A DNA stretch of 42,226 nucleotides from Methylocaldum sp035627495 (GTDB lineage Bacteria > Pseudomonadota > Gammaproteobacteria > Methylococcales > Methylococcaceae), in the NCBI RefSeq assembly GCF_035627495.1, contig NZ_DASPLO010000224.1, forward strand, positions 1 to 42,226. Reading direction: 5' to 3'. Position numbers and translations under genes: made by a program. This document shows positions 23,009 through 31,372 of the stretch, piece by piece. The notes below the pieces were generated by a model. The model did not search any database and was not told the origin of the DNA. It was given only the letters and a program-made list of their open reading frames with translations. How positions within the stretch are numbered: position 1 is the stretch's first letter; each line of letters starts with the position of its first letter.

Positions 23009-24840
23009 TCTCGCAATACCTCGCCAGCCTCGCGGGGATGTTCAACCCGCAGGACCCGGCGCGGCTGATGGCGGCGGGCGCTGCCCCGCCCATGCCGCCC
23101 ATTCAGGATGCGCCGGGCGTCAGCTACGAATCCCTGCTGACCCCCCAGCAGGAGGGCGGCGGGGGCATCGGCGGTTTCCTGTCGCGCCTGCGCCAGAAGG
23201 CGACCACGCCCGACGCCAACGGCATGAACTTCGTTGATCGGCTGGGTCGGTTCGGGCGGGAGATCCAGGACATTGACGACGGCGGCAATCGCGCGCTGGC
23301 CTATGAGCAGATGCAGCAGCAGCGCGCCCTGATGCGCCAGAAGACCGACAAGGAGCGGGCGGAGGCGGAACAGCGCGCCCTGATGATGCAGGAGGCCGAC
23401 CGGCTGGGGCTGGAGGGCCGCGAGAAGCTGATCTTCCTCGCCGATCCCGAGGCGTGGGCCAAGTCCCGCTCCACAGGGCTGGAAACCCGCACCGTGGGCC
23501 GCAGCGTCTACAACCCGGACACGGAGGCCTTCAACACCGCCCCGCTGGTGGAGAAGGTGGACGACCGCTTCGGCGTCGCCAACGTGACCCCGGACGGCGG
23601 GCTGGACGTGCGCTACAGCGCGCCCCGCGCTCCGACGTTCGAGGAACTGTCGCAGGACGCCGACCGCCGCCGGGAATCCCTGTCGCCACGTGAGCGCCTC
23701 GTGGAGGCCCCGCCCACGCCGGCCCCGGCGGCTGGCGGGCAACCTCGCGGGCTCCGCAACAACAACCCCGGCAACATCGAGGACGGCCCGTTCGCGCGCA
23801 GCCTGCCAGGCTACCTTGGACCCGAGCCGGGGGAGGGTCGGTTCGCTCGGTTCGAGACGATGGAGCATGGCGAGTCCGCCGCCGACCGGTTGCTGGCGTC
23901 CTACGGCCAGCGCGGCTTCAACACGCCCGCCAAGATCGTGGGGCGTTGGGCTCCCAAGCGCGAGAATGGCGCGGCGACGGACAACTACGCGGCCTATGTG
24001 GCGCAGCGGGTCGGCGTCGGGCTCAACGATCCGCTCAACCTGTCGGACCCGCAGGTGGCGCGTCGGGTGCGCCAAGCCATGCGGGAGTTCGAGAACGGCG
24101 AGCGCCCGCAGCAGGGCCAGCCGCAGGCGCAAAGCGGTGCGCGCGTACTGGCGGAGGGCGGTCCTGCGGAGCAGTGGCGCACCCTCTCGGAAGCCGAGGC
24201 CAAGCTGCGCGGTCTGGACCCCAAGCGCCCGTGGCAGATCAGTCCGGACGGCAAGGTGGACGCGCTCGGCGGCACGGACCGGCCCTACACGGACGGCGAG
24301 CGCAACGGGGCCATGCTCACCTATCGGGTGTTCGGGGCCAACGAGCGCATGAACGACCTCGCCCGCAACGGCGTGTTCAAGCCCTCCACCCCGACCGAGA
24401 CGCTGTTCAACACCGACAAGAACGGCGTGCTGCGCATCATGGCCCGCAGCGACAACGACCGCATGTTCATTCAGGCGGCCAAGGAATGGCTCGCGCCCAT
24501 CCTGCGCAAGGATACCGGCGCGGCCGTGACCGACACCGAAATGGCCCAGTACATGGACATGTTCATCCCCCGCTTCGAGGATGGGCCGGACGTGCTGTGG
24601 CAGAAGGCGCAGGCCCGCGACGACGCCATGCGCGCGCTCTACGGGGCCTCGCGCCGGGCCTACGACGCCGAATACGGGCCGCCCGCCAAGCCCCAGGTCC
24701 TCGCCCCGTCTCGGGCGAAGGGCGCGCAGGACGCCCCGCTCGAACTCCCGCCCGTGCAGAGCCGCGTGAAGGGCAAGGTGTACAACATCAAGGGCAGGAA
24801 CTTCCGCTGGACCGGTAGCGGCTGGCAGGCGGTGAAGTGA
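23005..24840 (+). CDS. Virion-associated lysozyme / ejection protein
   Basis: 611 aa from GTG. Residues about 248-370 match a phage peptidoglycan-cleaving module seen in structural proteins: RGLRNNNPGNIEDG, ARFETMEHGESAADRLLASY, AKIVGRWAPKRENG, NYAAYVAQRVGV. Coiled coil at about 95-140 and a C-terminal GRNFRWTGSGWQAV motif flank it. It should open a local hole in the cell wall during DNA entry, like P22 or T7 internal proteins. It is separate from the lysis endolysin. Confidence 0.82.
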   Translation: MISQYLASLAGMFNPQDPARLMAAGAAPPMPPIQDAPGVSYESLLTPQQEGGGGIGGFLSRLRQKATTPDANGMNFVDRLGRFGREIQDIDDGGNRALAYEQMQQQRALMRQKTDKERAEAEQRALMMQEADRLGLEGREKLIFLADPEAWAKSRSTGLETRTVGRSVYNPDTEAFNTAPLVEKVDDRFGVANVTPDGGLDVRYSAPRAPTFEELSQDADRRRESLSPRERLVEAPPTPAPAAGGQPRGLRNNNPGNIEDGPFARSLPGYLGPEPGEGRFARFETMEHGESAADRLLASYGQRGFNTPAKIVGRWAPKRENGAATDNYAAYVAQRVGVGLNDPLNLSDPQVARRVRQAMREFENGERPQQGQPQAQSGARVLAEGGPAEQWRTLSEAEAKLRGLDPKRPWQISPDGKVDALGGTDRPYTDGERNGAMLTYRVFGANERMNDLARNGVFKPSTPTETLFNTDKNGVLRIMARSDNDRMFIQAAKEWLAPILRKDTGAAVTDTEMAQYMDMFIPRFEDGPDVLWQKAQARDDAMRALYGASRRAYDAEYGPPAKPQVLAPSRAKGAQDAPLELPPVQSRVKGKVYNIKGRNFRWTGSGWQAVK

Positions 24841-26978
24841 TGCCGAGGGAACTGTCTGACGACGAACTGCTGAAGGAACTCGGCCTGTCCGAGGGCGAGG
24901 ACCTGCGCGTGAACGGGGAGACCTACACCGCGGGGCCTGCCAAGCGCGGGGAGGTGCAGGGCGGCGACTTGGGCGTGGCGCCCGGCGTGTGGGTGCGCCC
25001 GCCCGCGCAGGACTTCCGCCGCGAGCTCTCCGACGAGGAGGTGCGCCAGTTCCAGAACCTCGTGCCCGAGCCGCACGACCCCATGCAGGTGGAGGAGATC
25101 GACGCCGACAGCGCGCAGGGGATGCTGGTGGACGCCATGCGGGCGGTCCCGGCGGGGCTCGGCAAGGCATTCGCCATGACCGGCGACTCGCTCGGTCTGT
25201 CCAACCTCAACCCCGTGGAGTCGTGGCGCAGGGCGCAGAGCGCGGAAACGGAACTCGGCAACACGGGACTGGGCGACACCTACCGTGATCTCGGGCTGGA
25301 CTACGACCCCAAGACCGTAGCCGGCAAGTACGCCAAGACCACGGCCGAGTTCGCGCCCAACGCCCTGATGCCGGGTGGAGCGGTCGCTCGCACGCTTTCG
25401 GTTGTCCTGCCGGGCCTCGCCTCGGAGGCGGCGGGACAGGCGACCGAAGGCACGCCGTTGGAGCCGTGGGCGCGCACCGGGGCCGCTATCGTCGGCGGCG
25501 GCCTTGCGGGCGCACGGGGCGGCGGCGCGCGGGTGCGCAACCCGCAGCAGGCGCTGGACGAGTCGATGCGCGGGCAGGGGCTGGACCCCGCCGGACTGTC
25601 CTCGGCTGCGCGCCAGAACGCTATCCGGCTGATCGAAAGCGGACGCACGCCCGACGAGGTGGCGGCCTTCGTCGCGTCCTCCGACACCCCCGTTCCGGTG
25701 CCGATGCGCCGGGGGGATATGACGCAGAACCCGACGCACCAGCTTGAAGAGAACATGGCCCTGCGCGGCGCCTACGGCGAGCGACCGGCGGCCGTGATGC
25801 AGGGGCAGGTGGCGCGACAGCAGCAGGCCCTGCGAGAGAATGTGGATGTCATCGCCGACAACCTCGCCGGGGGCAAGGCGCGGGAGTTGGGGGCGGGCGC
25901 CACCCCGGCCGCCGAGCGCCTGACAGCGATGCGCGACCGAGGCGAACAGTGGGTGTCTGCGAGCTACAAGTCAGCGCGGGAGGCGGATACCGGCGTGGCG
26001 CTTCCGGCCGACCAGGCTCCCGTGATCGGCCAGCGCCTTCACGAAGGGCTGATGGACTTCGACCTTCAGGGCGTTCCGCGGGTGCAGCGGGCGGTGCAGC
26101 GGTTCGACGACACCGTGAACCCGGTGCGCGTGCGCGAGGTGTTCGACGCGCGGGCGCAGCTCAACCAGCTTACCCAAAGCTCCGATACGGTCGAAGCGGC
26201 CGCCGCGCGGGCGGCGAAGAAGGCGCTGGACGGCTACATTGACGAGGCGCTGGAGAGCGGCCTGTTGCAGGGCGACGAGGCGTCCATCGCGGGCTGGCGC
26301 GGCGCGATCAAGAACCGCCGCAAGCTCGGCGAGCTGTTCGAGGGCGACGACCTCGTAGAGACGCTGACCGAGCGGGTTGCGCGCGGCGGCGAGCGGCGCG
26401 CGCTCAAGGTGGACCCGGAGGAAGCTGGCCGCGCGATCTTCGGCAAGGGGGCTCCCCATAGCCGCCCGAACCTCAACCGCGACCTTCAACGGCTTCGGGT
26501 GCTGCTGGACAGCCCCGAGGACTGGAACGCCCTGCGCGGCGAGCATTTCAAGCGCCTCATGCGCCCCGGCGACGGCGGGGTGGAGTCCGGCACGCGCCAG
26601 CTGTCAGGCGTGAAGATCCAGAAGGCGTGGGAGGACTTCCTGCGCGACGACCCGAACCTTGCCCGCACGCTCTACACCCCGGCGGAACAGTCGCAGATCA
26701 CCAACTTCGTGCGGATAGCCGCGCGCATCACCTCCCCAGTGAAGGGGGGCGACAACTCGTCCAACTCGGCCGTGGCGATGCTGAAGCTGGTTCCGGCGGC
26801 CTTGAAGAACCTGCCGTTCATCGACTCGATGATCCGGGGGCTCACGCAGCAGGTGAAGGGCTCGGCGGTCATCCGCAGCATCGACGCGCCGCCGTCGAAG
26901 ATGAAGCGCCCGCTGCGACCGCTACCGGCGGCGGGAGCGGCGGCTATTTCTCTGCGAAATGACGAAGAAGACCGATGA
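24840..26978 (+). CDS. Large internal virion / DNA ejection protein
   Basis: 712 aa from the ATG at 24840 (TGATG with the upstream stop; a GTG one codon earlier is possible). Acidic N-terminus, an Ala/Gly-rich hydrophobic stretch (GAAIVGGGLAGARGG near 220), and then long amphipathic helices. This architecture resembles P22 gp16 or T7 gp16-type ejection proteins that cross the envelope. No enzyme motif. It ends the structural run before an intergenic promoter module. Confidence 0.7.
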   Translation: MPRELSDDELLKELGLSEGEDLRVNGETYTAGPAKRGEVQGGDLGVAPGVWVRPPAQDFRRELSDEEVRQFQNLVPEPHDPMQVEEIDADSAQGMLVDAMRAVPAGLGKAFAMTGDSLGLSNLNPVESWRRAQSAETELGNTGLGDTYRDLGLDYDPKTVAGKYAKTTAEFAPNALMPGGAVARTLSVVLPGLASEAAGQATEGTPLEPWARTGAAIVGGGLAGARGGGARVRNPQQALDESMRGQGLDPAGLSSAARQNAIRLIESGRTPDEVAAFVASSDTPVPVPMRRGDMTQNPTHQLEENMALRGAYGERPAAVMQGQVARQQQALRENVDVIADNLAGGKARELGAGATPAAERLTAMRDRGEQWVSASYKSAREADTGVALPADQAPVIGQRLHEGLMDFDLQGVPRVQRAVQRFDDTVNPVRVREVFDARAQLNQLTQSSDTVEAAAARAAKKALDGYIDEALESGLLQGDEASIAGWRGAIKNRRKLGELFEGDDLVETLTERVARGGERRALKVDPEEAGRAIFGKGAPHSRPNLNRDLQRLRVLLDSPEDWNALRGEHFKRLMRPGDGGVESGTRQLSGVKIQKAWEDFLRDDPNLARTLYTPAEQSQITNFVRIAARITSPVKGGDNSSNSAVAMLKLVPAALKNLPFIDSMIRGLTQQVKGSAVIRSIDAPPSKMKRPLRPLPAAGAAAISLRNDEEDR

Positions 26979-27090
26979 GCGCGATGATCGTCGCGCCGGC
27001 CATCGGCCGCCAGTCCCAGTGCCAGTTCCGCCACCAGGGCGTCGTGGACACGTCCCTGAACTTAACGTCGATGATCCGTTTTTCATCCAT
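26944..27090 (-). CDS. Candidate antisense small membrane protein
   Basis: 48 aa on the strand opposite to the late operon: MDEKRIIDVKFRDVSTTPWW, then a Trp-rich stretch and GATIIALIGLLRHFAEK, one membrane helix. The frame has good third-position GC through its middle and a protein-like composition, but no clear ribosome binding site. It overlaps the 3' end of the ejection protein gene and the CCCTGAAC element. It may be real or a chance frame. Confidence 0.35.
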   Translation of the reverse strand: MDEKRIIDVKFRDVSTTPWWRNWHWDWRPMAGATIIALIGLLRHFAEK

Positions 27091-27120
27091 GCTACAACCA
27101 GTATGCAGCGGGCGGGCTGC
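27054..27120 (+). promoter_or_regulatory. Late promoter module, copy C
   Basis: CCCTGAACTTAA (27054), TGCTAC (27090-27095) and the hairpin GCAGCGGGCGGGCTGC (27105-27120) occur at offsets 0, 36 and 51. The copy at 29461 has the same parts at the same offsets. The hairpin has a 5-bp stem and 6-base loop and would begin the mRNA leader. The gap is 159 bases and otherwise empty on the plus strand. Probably an activator-dependent late promoter. Confidence 0.65.
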
Positions 27121-27137
27121 GTCCTCAAGAGGATGCC

Positions 27138-27377
27138 ATGAGCTACCCGCACGCTTTCCTTCCCCGAGGCGGTTACGCCGTCACTCCGTCCGACGCTGAC
27201 GCCAACGCCGGAATCGGCTTCCGTGTGGGCGGGGCGGGCGATGTCGCCCTGACCTGCGCCGATGGTCAGGACCTCATCATTCCAGACCTTCTGGCGGGCG
27301 AGACGGTCGGCATCGAGTTCACGAAGGTGCTCAGCACCGGGACCACGGCGACCGACATCATCGCCTTCCGCCGATGA
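27138..27377 (+). CDS. Small conserved virion accessory protein
   Basis: 79 aa. The layout GGYAVTPSDADANAGIGFRV, GDVALTCADGQDL and a TGTTATDIIAFR ending matches a common short phage beta protein found near fibres or spikes, function unknown. It is the first gene after late module C, with GAGGATG before the start. Confidence 0.8.
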   Translation: MSYPHAFLPRGGYAVTPSDADANAGIGFRVGGAGDVALTCADGQDLIIPDLLAGETVGIEFTKVLSTGTTATDIIAFRR

Positions 27378-28198
27378 GCCTCGGACTTGGCCTTTCCCTG
27401 CGGAGCCGCGTTCCGGCGCGTATGCCGATAGACGCCGATGCGCAGACGGTGATGGATGCGTTCGACGTGTCCCCCTCGCTGGTGCGGGCGCAGCAGATCA
27501 GCCGCTTCGTGAGCCAACTGAAGGCTGCGGGCGTGTGGTCGAAGCTGGACGCACTGTTCGTGCTGGCGGCGCATGACGCGCAGGCCGCACGGGTGAACTG
27601 GAAGGACGTGGCGACGGTTGCGACGGAGCAGAACAGCCCAGCCTTCACCGCTGATCGGGGCTACACCTTCAACGGGACGAGCAACTACCTGGCCACGGGG
27701 TTCGTGCCCTCGACCGATTGCACGCAGGCGACGGGCACCGCCGGCTTCGTGGGGGTCTATGAGCGGGCCGACCTCGGGGCGGCGGGTTCGTCCGCCATCG
27801 GCGCGAACTCGTCTTCGACCATCAACATCGCCCTCAACCCACGCAATGCGAACCCCACGCCGGCCGCCGCGGGCATGTATAACCACGCCCTGTCCGGCGG
27901 GTCGGTCTCTGGTGTCACGGACAGCCGCGGGTTGACGGTATACCAGCGTAACGGCGCCGGCGGGGAGGTGTTCAAGCGCGGCGTTTCGATTGGAACGACC
28001 TCGCCAAGCTCGCCGGGGTCGGCGCTGGTCGCCATCCAAATTTACATCGGTTGCCGCAACAACGCGGGCGTGGCCGACCAATTCCGGCCCACGCCGCTGG
28101 GCGCCGCGGTCATCGGCGGGGTCTTGACACCCGCCGAACATCTCGCGCTGAGCAGAGCCAATCAGACCTATATGACATCGGTCGGCGCAGCGGTATAA
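27374..28198 (+). CDS. Tail-tip or fibre protein with lectin-like fold
   Basis: 274 aa. The N-terminal helix (ISRFVSQLKAAGVWSKLDAL) and the following FVLAAHDAQAARVNWK and YTFNGTSNYLATGF pattern match phage proteins with a concanavalin/LamG-like beta sandwich. Probably a receptor-binding or fibre-tip protein. Overlaps the preceding gene by four bases. Confidence 0.72.
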   Translation: MSLGLGLSLRSRVPARMPIDADAQTVMDAFDVSPSLVRAQQISRFVSQLKAAGVWSKLDALFVLAAHDAQAARVNWKDVATVATEQNSPAFTADRGYTFNGTSNYLATGFVPSTDCTQATGTAGFVGVYERADLGAAGSSAIGANSSSTINIALNPRNANPTPAAAGMYNHALSGGSVSGVTDSRGLTVYQRNGAGGEVFKRGVSIGTTSPSSPGSALVAIQIYIGCRNNAGVADQFRPTPLGAAVIGGVLTPAEHLALSRANQTYMTSVGAAV

Positions 28199-28205
28199 TC
28201 GCCGG

Positions 28206-28484
28206 GTGGACACCCTGCGCGCTCACATCGAAGAACACGCCCAATGGGATCGGCACCAGTTCCTCGCCTGTCGGGGCGTGGAAATCGACCCGAAGGACGT
28301 TGGACTGTTCCCCGGCGAGATCGGCCCTGAGACCATCGTCGCGGCGGATCATGTGGTGGACCTTCCGGCGGATGCTGTGCTGGTCGCCAAGCTGCCGCAC
28401 GAAGAAGGGCTGGACGGCTTCAAGGTCGTCCGCCGCTCGCTGGTCCCCGGCGGCGTGGTCGTCACAGCGGTGAAGCTCGGTTAG
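28206..28484 (+). CDS. Hypothetical late protein
   Basis: 92 aa from GTG: DTLRAHIEEHAQWDRHQFLA, then an acidic beta-rich section (AADHVVDLPADAVLVAKL). Possibly a fibre-assembly or chaperone partner by position after the fibre-tip gene. No family recognised. Confidence 0.65.
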   Translation: MDTLRAHIEEHAQWDRHQFLACRGVEIDPKDVGLFPGEIGPETIVAADHVVDLPADAVLVAKLPHEEGLDGFKVVRRSLVPGGVVVTAVKLG

Positions 28485-28555
28485 GACGGGCGGGCCACTG
28501 GCGCGCGAGTCCGGCAAACTTGTGCGCGTGAGTGGATTCGGCTTTGTTGTCCGCC

Positions 28556-29305
28556 ATGGCAAAGCCTGCGGCAAAATTCGTGTACTTCTTCTGCGATGAA
28601 AGCTCGTACGTCGATGACGAGTTCATGGCGGTTGCTGGCCTGGCTATTCCGGACTACGAGCTACAAGCCGTTACTGACGAACTCGCGGATATCAAGAAGC
28701 AGCTGGGCGGGCCGTCAGAGACGAAGTGGAATGCCGTGAAGTCGCGCCGTGATAGCGCCCACAAGGCGTTCGTGGATCATTTCCACGCTGGGGTCACCAC
28801 AGGGCGCTTTCACTTCCACATCCGGTTCGCGCCGTTTGACAAATACGATCACCGGCTTAGCGGCCCGAAGCGGCGCGTAGACACGACAAGCAAGATGCAC
28901 TTTCAGCTCCTGCTGCACCGCGCCCTGCGCTTTTACGGGCAGCGCTATAAGCTGCGGATCCGACCGGACAATGGCGACTGCACCGCGGCCCTGGTAAACC
29001 AGATCGACAGCCTTCATCAGTGGGGGAGCCACCACCACGCGGCCGCCACGGATTGCATCGACAGTATTGAACCCCGGGACTCGAAGCGGGAGTTGCTGCT
29101 TCAGCTCCTGGATGTGCCCCTCGGGGCGTTCACCGCGATACGAAACGACCGACAGCTCGTAGGGCCGAAACGCGAGCTGGCCGATTACGTCGCGGCGCGG
29201 TTCCCCGACAAAAACCTCAAGGGAAACACTCCGGCGAAGGAGATGCGGTTTTCGATATGGAACGCAATACCGAGCGGCGCTCCGAAGCGCGGCCCTTGGG
29301 GCTAG
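28556..29305 (+). CDS. DUF3800-like protein with in-frame amber stop
   Basis: 249 aa from the ATG at 28556 (a GTG at 28532 is possible). The start KFVYFFCDESSYVDDEFMAV, then AGLAIPDYE, is the DUF3800 opening with its conserved acidic residues; FFCDES matches the family YIDES motif. The middle has IRPDNGDC and the C-terminal part KREL. DUF3800 proteins are of unknown biochemistry, common on mobile elements. Codon use is less GC-biased than in neighbours, suggesting recent transfer. After the TAG (29303-29305) the same frame stays open for 36 codons to 29416 with protein-like content. Confidence 0.78.
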   Translation: MAKPAAKFVYFFCDESSYVDDEFMAVAGLAIPDYELQAVTDELADIKKQLGGPSETKWNAVKSRRDSAHKAFVDHFHAGVTTGRFHFHIRFAPFDKYDHRLSGPKRRVDTTSKMHFQLLLHRALRFYGQRYKLRIRPDNGDCTAALVNQIDSLHQWGSHHHAAATDCIDSIEPRDSKRELLLQLLDVPLGAFTAIRNDRQLVGPKRELADYVAARFPDKNLKGNTPAKEMRFSIWNAIPSGAPKRGPWG

Positions 29306-29460
29306 AACCCTAACGGGAACAGGTCTGGCGAAAGCCTGAATCTTCGCCCCAAGGACATCGGCAATCTAGTCGAATCCGCAGCGAAGCGCAAGGCGAGAAC
29401 GAATCTGCGGTCCTGAGTCAACCCCCGAAGATCAGCAGAGCGGGGACGCGGCTAACGCTC
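29306..29460. other. Possible readthrough extension of the DUF3800-like gene, then empty gap
   Basis: From 29306 to 29416 the frame continues from the DUF3800 gene (ESLNLRPKDIGNLVESAAKR within it) to a TGA. This may be a natural C-terminus lost to an amber mutation or made by readthrough. From 29417 to the promoter module at 29461 nothing was seen. Confidence 0.45.
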
Positions 29461-29527
29461 CCCTGAACCTAAGCGGCACGACACGGCGGAACCGTTTGCT
29501 ATCCTAGGGTTGCAGCGGGCGGGCTGC
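29461..29527 (+). promoter_or_regulatory. Late promoter module, copy D (before lysis genes)
   Basis: CCCTGAACCTAA (29461), TGCTAT (29497-29502) and GCAGCGGGCGGGCTGC (29512-29527) have the same offsets (0, 36, 51) as copy C. It precedes the first lysis-region gene (29550). The hairpin would be at the 5' end of the mRNA. The identical spacing over 67 bases with diverged filler shows selection on the parts. Confidence 0.68.
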
Positions 29528-29549
29528 ATCGAAGGATGCACGCCCAGCG

Positions 29550-29831
29550 ATGACGCCTGAACACATCTCATTGATCATTGCAGGGTGCGCCATCCTCGGC
29601 GTGCTCCTTCACGCCATCGTCTACGCCCACAAGGAGGGCAAGAAGGAACAGCGCCTCCAGATCGTGGAGGACAAGATCGCCAAGCACGAGGTGAGCGAGT
29701 CCGCCCTTGCCGTGCTGGCCAACGAACTGAAGCACTTCGGAAGCTCCCTCGAACGCGTCGAGAAGGACACGAAGGAGCGGTTCGAGGCGATCATGCGCCA
29801 ACTGGCGAACCGCCGGACCCCGGCGAAATGA
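29550..29831 (+). CDS. Membrane protein with cytoplasmic coiled coil (lysis region)
   Basis: 93 aa. One N-terminal hydrophobic helix (ISLIIAGCAILGVLLHAIVY) then a charged coiled coil (KEQRLQIVEDKIAKHEVSES). Similar proteins open lysis cassettes of proteobacterial phages and may be holin accessory or signal-anchor proteins. It directly follows late module D and overlaps the next gene by four bases. Confidence 0.7.
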   Translation: MTPEHISLIIAGCAILGVLLHAIVYAHKEGKKEQRLQIVEDKIAKHEVSESALAVLANELKHFGSSLERVEKDTKERFEAIMRQLANRRTPAK

Positions 29832-30133
29832 CCCTGCCCGAGTTCCCCACCAGCCGATACGGCCGGCGCTTCGTCTGGACCTGGCTGGCCTCTCCCGTGG
29901 TCGCCTTCATCTGGTGGCGGACGGCGGAGCAGGGCGGGGACCAGTGGCCGGTCGCGGCGGTGTTCTCGCTGCTGCTGTTCTGCATCTGGACCGTCCCCAC
30001 GGCCGAGCAGATCGTCAACGTGGTCAAGGCGGCGAGCCTGTTCAAGTCCAACCCGCTGGACGCCTACGGCTTCGGCCCGACCCCAACCCCTACAGAAGAC
30101 GCGGCTCGCCATGCCGCAGGAGGTGGTGAGTGA
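29828..30133 (+). CDS. Two-helix membrane protein, holin candidate
   Basis: 101 aa. Two hydrophobic segments (FVWTWLASPVVAFIWW and VAAVFSLLLFCIWTVP) separated by a short acidic loop, with a basic start and a polar tail. Position immediately before the endolysin makes a class II holin possible. No specific family match is claimed. Confidence 0.65.
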   Translation: MTLPEFPTSRYGRRFVWTWLASPVVAFIWWRTAEQGGDQWPVAAVFSLLLFCIWTVPTAEQIVNVVKAASLFKSNPLDAYGFGPTPTPTEDAARHAAGGGE

Positions 30134-30543
30134 AGAACCTCGTCAACGCCAACCGGCTGGCAGGGGTGAACGCCCAGCTCGTCGCCGTGGTGATCGCCGC
30201 CTCGGGCAAGCTGCCGTTTCCGGTGTGCGTGGTCGAAGGCGTCCGCAGCAAGGCCCGCCAAGCCCAGCTCTACGCCCAAGGCCGCACCGCGCCGGGGAGG
30301 GTCGTCACCTGGACCCTGAAGTCCAAGCACATCGACGGGCTGGCCGTGGACCTGGCGCCCTACATCGACGGCAAGATCGACTGGAACGACCTGAAGAAGT
30401 TCGACGCCATCGCGCAGGCCATGTTCGCCGCTGCCGCCGAGCGGGGCGCGAAGATCCGCTGGGGCGCTGACTGGGACGCGGACGGCAAGTCGCGAGAGCG
30501 GGGCGAGTCCGACAGCCCGCATTTCGAGCTGGTGGGCCTGTGA
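30130..30543 (+). CDS. Endolysin, M15 D-Ala-type peptidase
   Basis: 137 aa from GTG. Zinc-peptidase motifs of the M15 (VanY/T5 endolysin) family: SKHIDGLAVDLAP with His67 and Asp74, and SDSPHFEL with His131, plus EGVRSKARQAQLYAQGR upstream. It cleaves peptide stems of peptidoglycan at lysis. There is no signal peptide, so it depends on a holin. Full length for the family. Confidence 0.93.
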   Translation: MKNLVNANRLAGVNAQLVAVVIAASGKLPFPVCVVEGVRSKARQAQLYAQGRTAPGRVVTWTLKSKHIDGLAVDLAPYIDGKIDWNDLKKFDAIAQAMFAAAAERGAKIRWGADWDADGKSRERGESDSPHFELVGL

Positions 30544-30674
30544 TGAGCAACTGGCACGACGACTGGAACGACGTGGGTCGGGGCGTCCTCGCCTTTGTCG
30601 GCTTCGTGATCTTCGCCATTGCGCTGGCCGGTGTTGCGGTCGGAGTCTGCATAGGGGCGGCGATATGGGCGTGA
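30543..30674 (+). CDS. Small single-pass membrane protein, holin/pinholin candidate
   Basis: 43 aa: a charged start (MSNWHDDWNDVGRG) and one long hydrophobic segment (VLAFVGFVIFAIALAGVAVG). Linked to the endolysin by TGATG and overlapping the i-spanin by ten bases. Size and position fit a holin, antiholin or pinholin. Which of the three membrane proteins here is the holin cannot be told from sequence. Confidence 0.65.
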   Translation: MSNWHDDWNDVGRGVLAFVGFVIFAIALAGVAVGVCIGAAIWA

Positions 30675-31060
30675 TCCTCCGCATCCTCGCCGGGAAGTTC
30701 GGCGGCTTCATCCTCGGCGCTGTGGCGGCTGTCCTGCTGGGGCTGTTCGCCTCCCTGTGGGTGGTGAGCGCAGACCGGGACAAGTGGCGGGACGTGGCCG
30801 GAAAGAGGCTCGGCGAGCTTCAGCAGTGCCGGTCAAACGTCGCGGTTCTCGACGGTGCGTTGAGCCGCCAGAACACCGCCGTGGCCGCCCTCAAGGCTGA
30901 TGCGGAGAAGCGCCAGAAGGCTTCAGCCGCCGCCCTGTCAGACGCCCGCCGGTCCGCCGATGGACTTCGCCAGGATGCCCAGCGGGTGCTTCAGGTCAGG
31001 CCGGGGGCGGATCAGTGCGCGTCAGCCGATGCGCTGATTATCGGTAGCCTTTCTCGATGA
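30665..31060 (+). CDS. i-spanin (Rz-like)
   Basis: 131 aa. One N-terminal membrane segment (GFILGAVAAVLLGLFASLWV) followed by a periplasmic coiled coil (LKADAEKRQKASAAALSDAR) and a cysteine before the end, the usual inner-membrane spanin design. It would pair with the lipoprotein-like gene at 31373 to fuse inner and outer membranes. Its 3' end overlaps a convergent gene by 23 bases. Confidence 0.82.
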   Translation: MGVILRILAGKFGGFILGAVAAVLLGLFASLWVVSADRDKWRDVAGKRLGELQQCRSNVAVLDGALSRQNTAVAALKADAEKRQKASAAALSDARRSADGLRQDAQRVLQVRPGADQCASADALIIGSLSR

Positions 31061-31358
31061 TGCGAGCGCACGCCCGCAAGCGTTCCAACTCGTCCTTCAT
31101 GACGGTGATCGTCTCCGGAGGGAGGTATGCCGGTGACGGCGGCCCCCACAAGTCGAACGTGGGACGCAAGCTGTCGCGGGCGTCATCGAGCAGCAGCCGC
31201 AGGCGCGAAATCTCCTCGCCTGCGATCTTCCAGTATTTGACCGGATCGGCGCGGATCGCCGCCTCATGGGTCTCCACGATGCCGAGAAGGCGGGCAAACG
31301 CCCGCGCCGCCTCGCGCTTTTCCCTGCCGAAATCGACCGGCTCCACGTTCGCTTCCAT
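31038..31358 (-). CDS. Hypothetical gene on the opposite strand between the two spanins
   Basis: 106 aa, helical and charged (KREAARAFARLLGIVETHEA; AGEEISRLRLLLDDARDSLR; KDELERLRACARIIEKGYR). Strong codon bias makes it convincing. Its ATG is 14 bases from the o-spanin ATG on the other strand, and its 3' end overlaps the i-spanin. No domain recognised. Being opposite to the lysis operon, it may be expressed in the lysogen or early; its transcript would be antisense to i-spanin mRNA. Confidence 0.75.
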   Translation of the reverse strand: MEANVEPVDFGREKREAARAFARLLGIVETHEAAIRADPVKYWKIAGEEISRLRLLLDDARDSLRPTFDLWGPPSPAYLPPETITVMKDELERLRACARIIEKGYR

Positions 31359-31372
31359 TCCCGGAGTCTAGC

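Noticed and set aside
22957..25170. 737-codon open frame opposite the virion lysozyme gene
   Set aside because: Same antisense artefact; the lysozyme motifs on the plus strand are unambiguous.
27105..29527. GCAGCGGGCGGGCTGC hairpins as intrinsic terminators
   Set aside because: The stem is only 5 bp, no U-run follows, and both copies lie just upstream of start codons, which fits a 5' leader better than a terminator.
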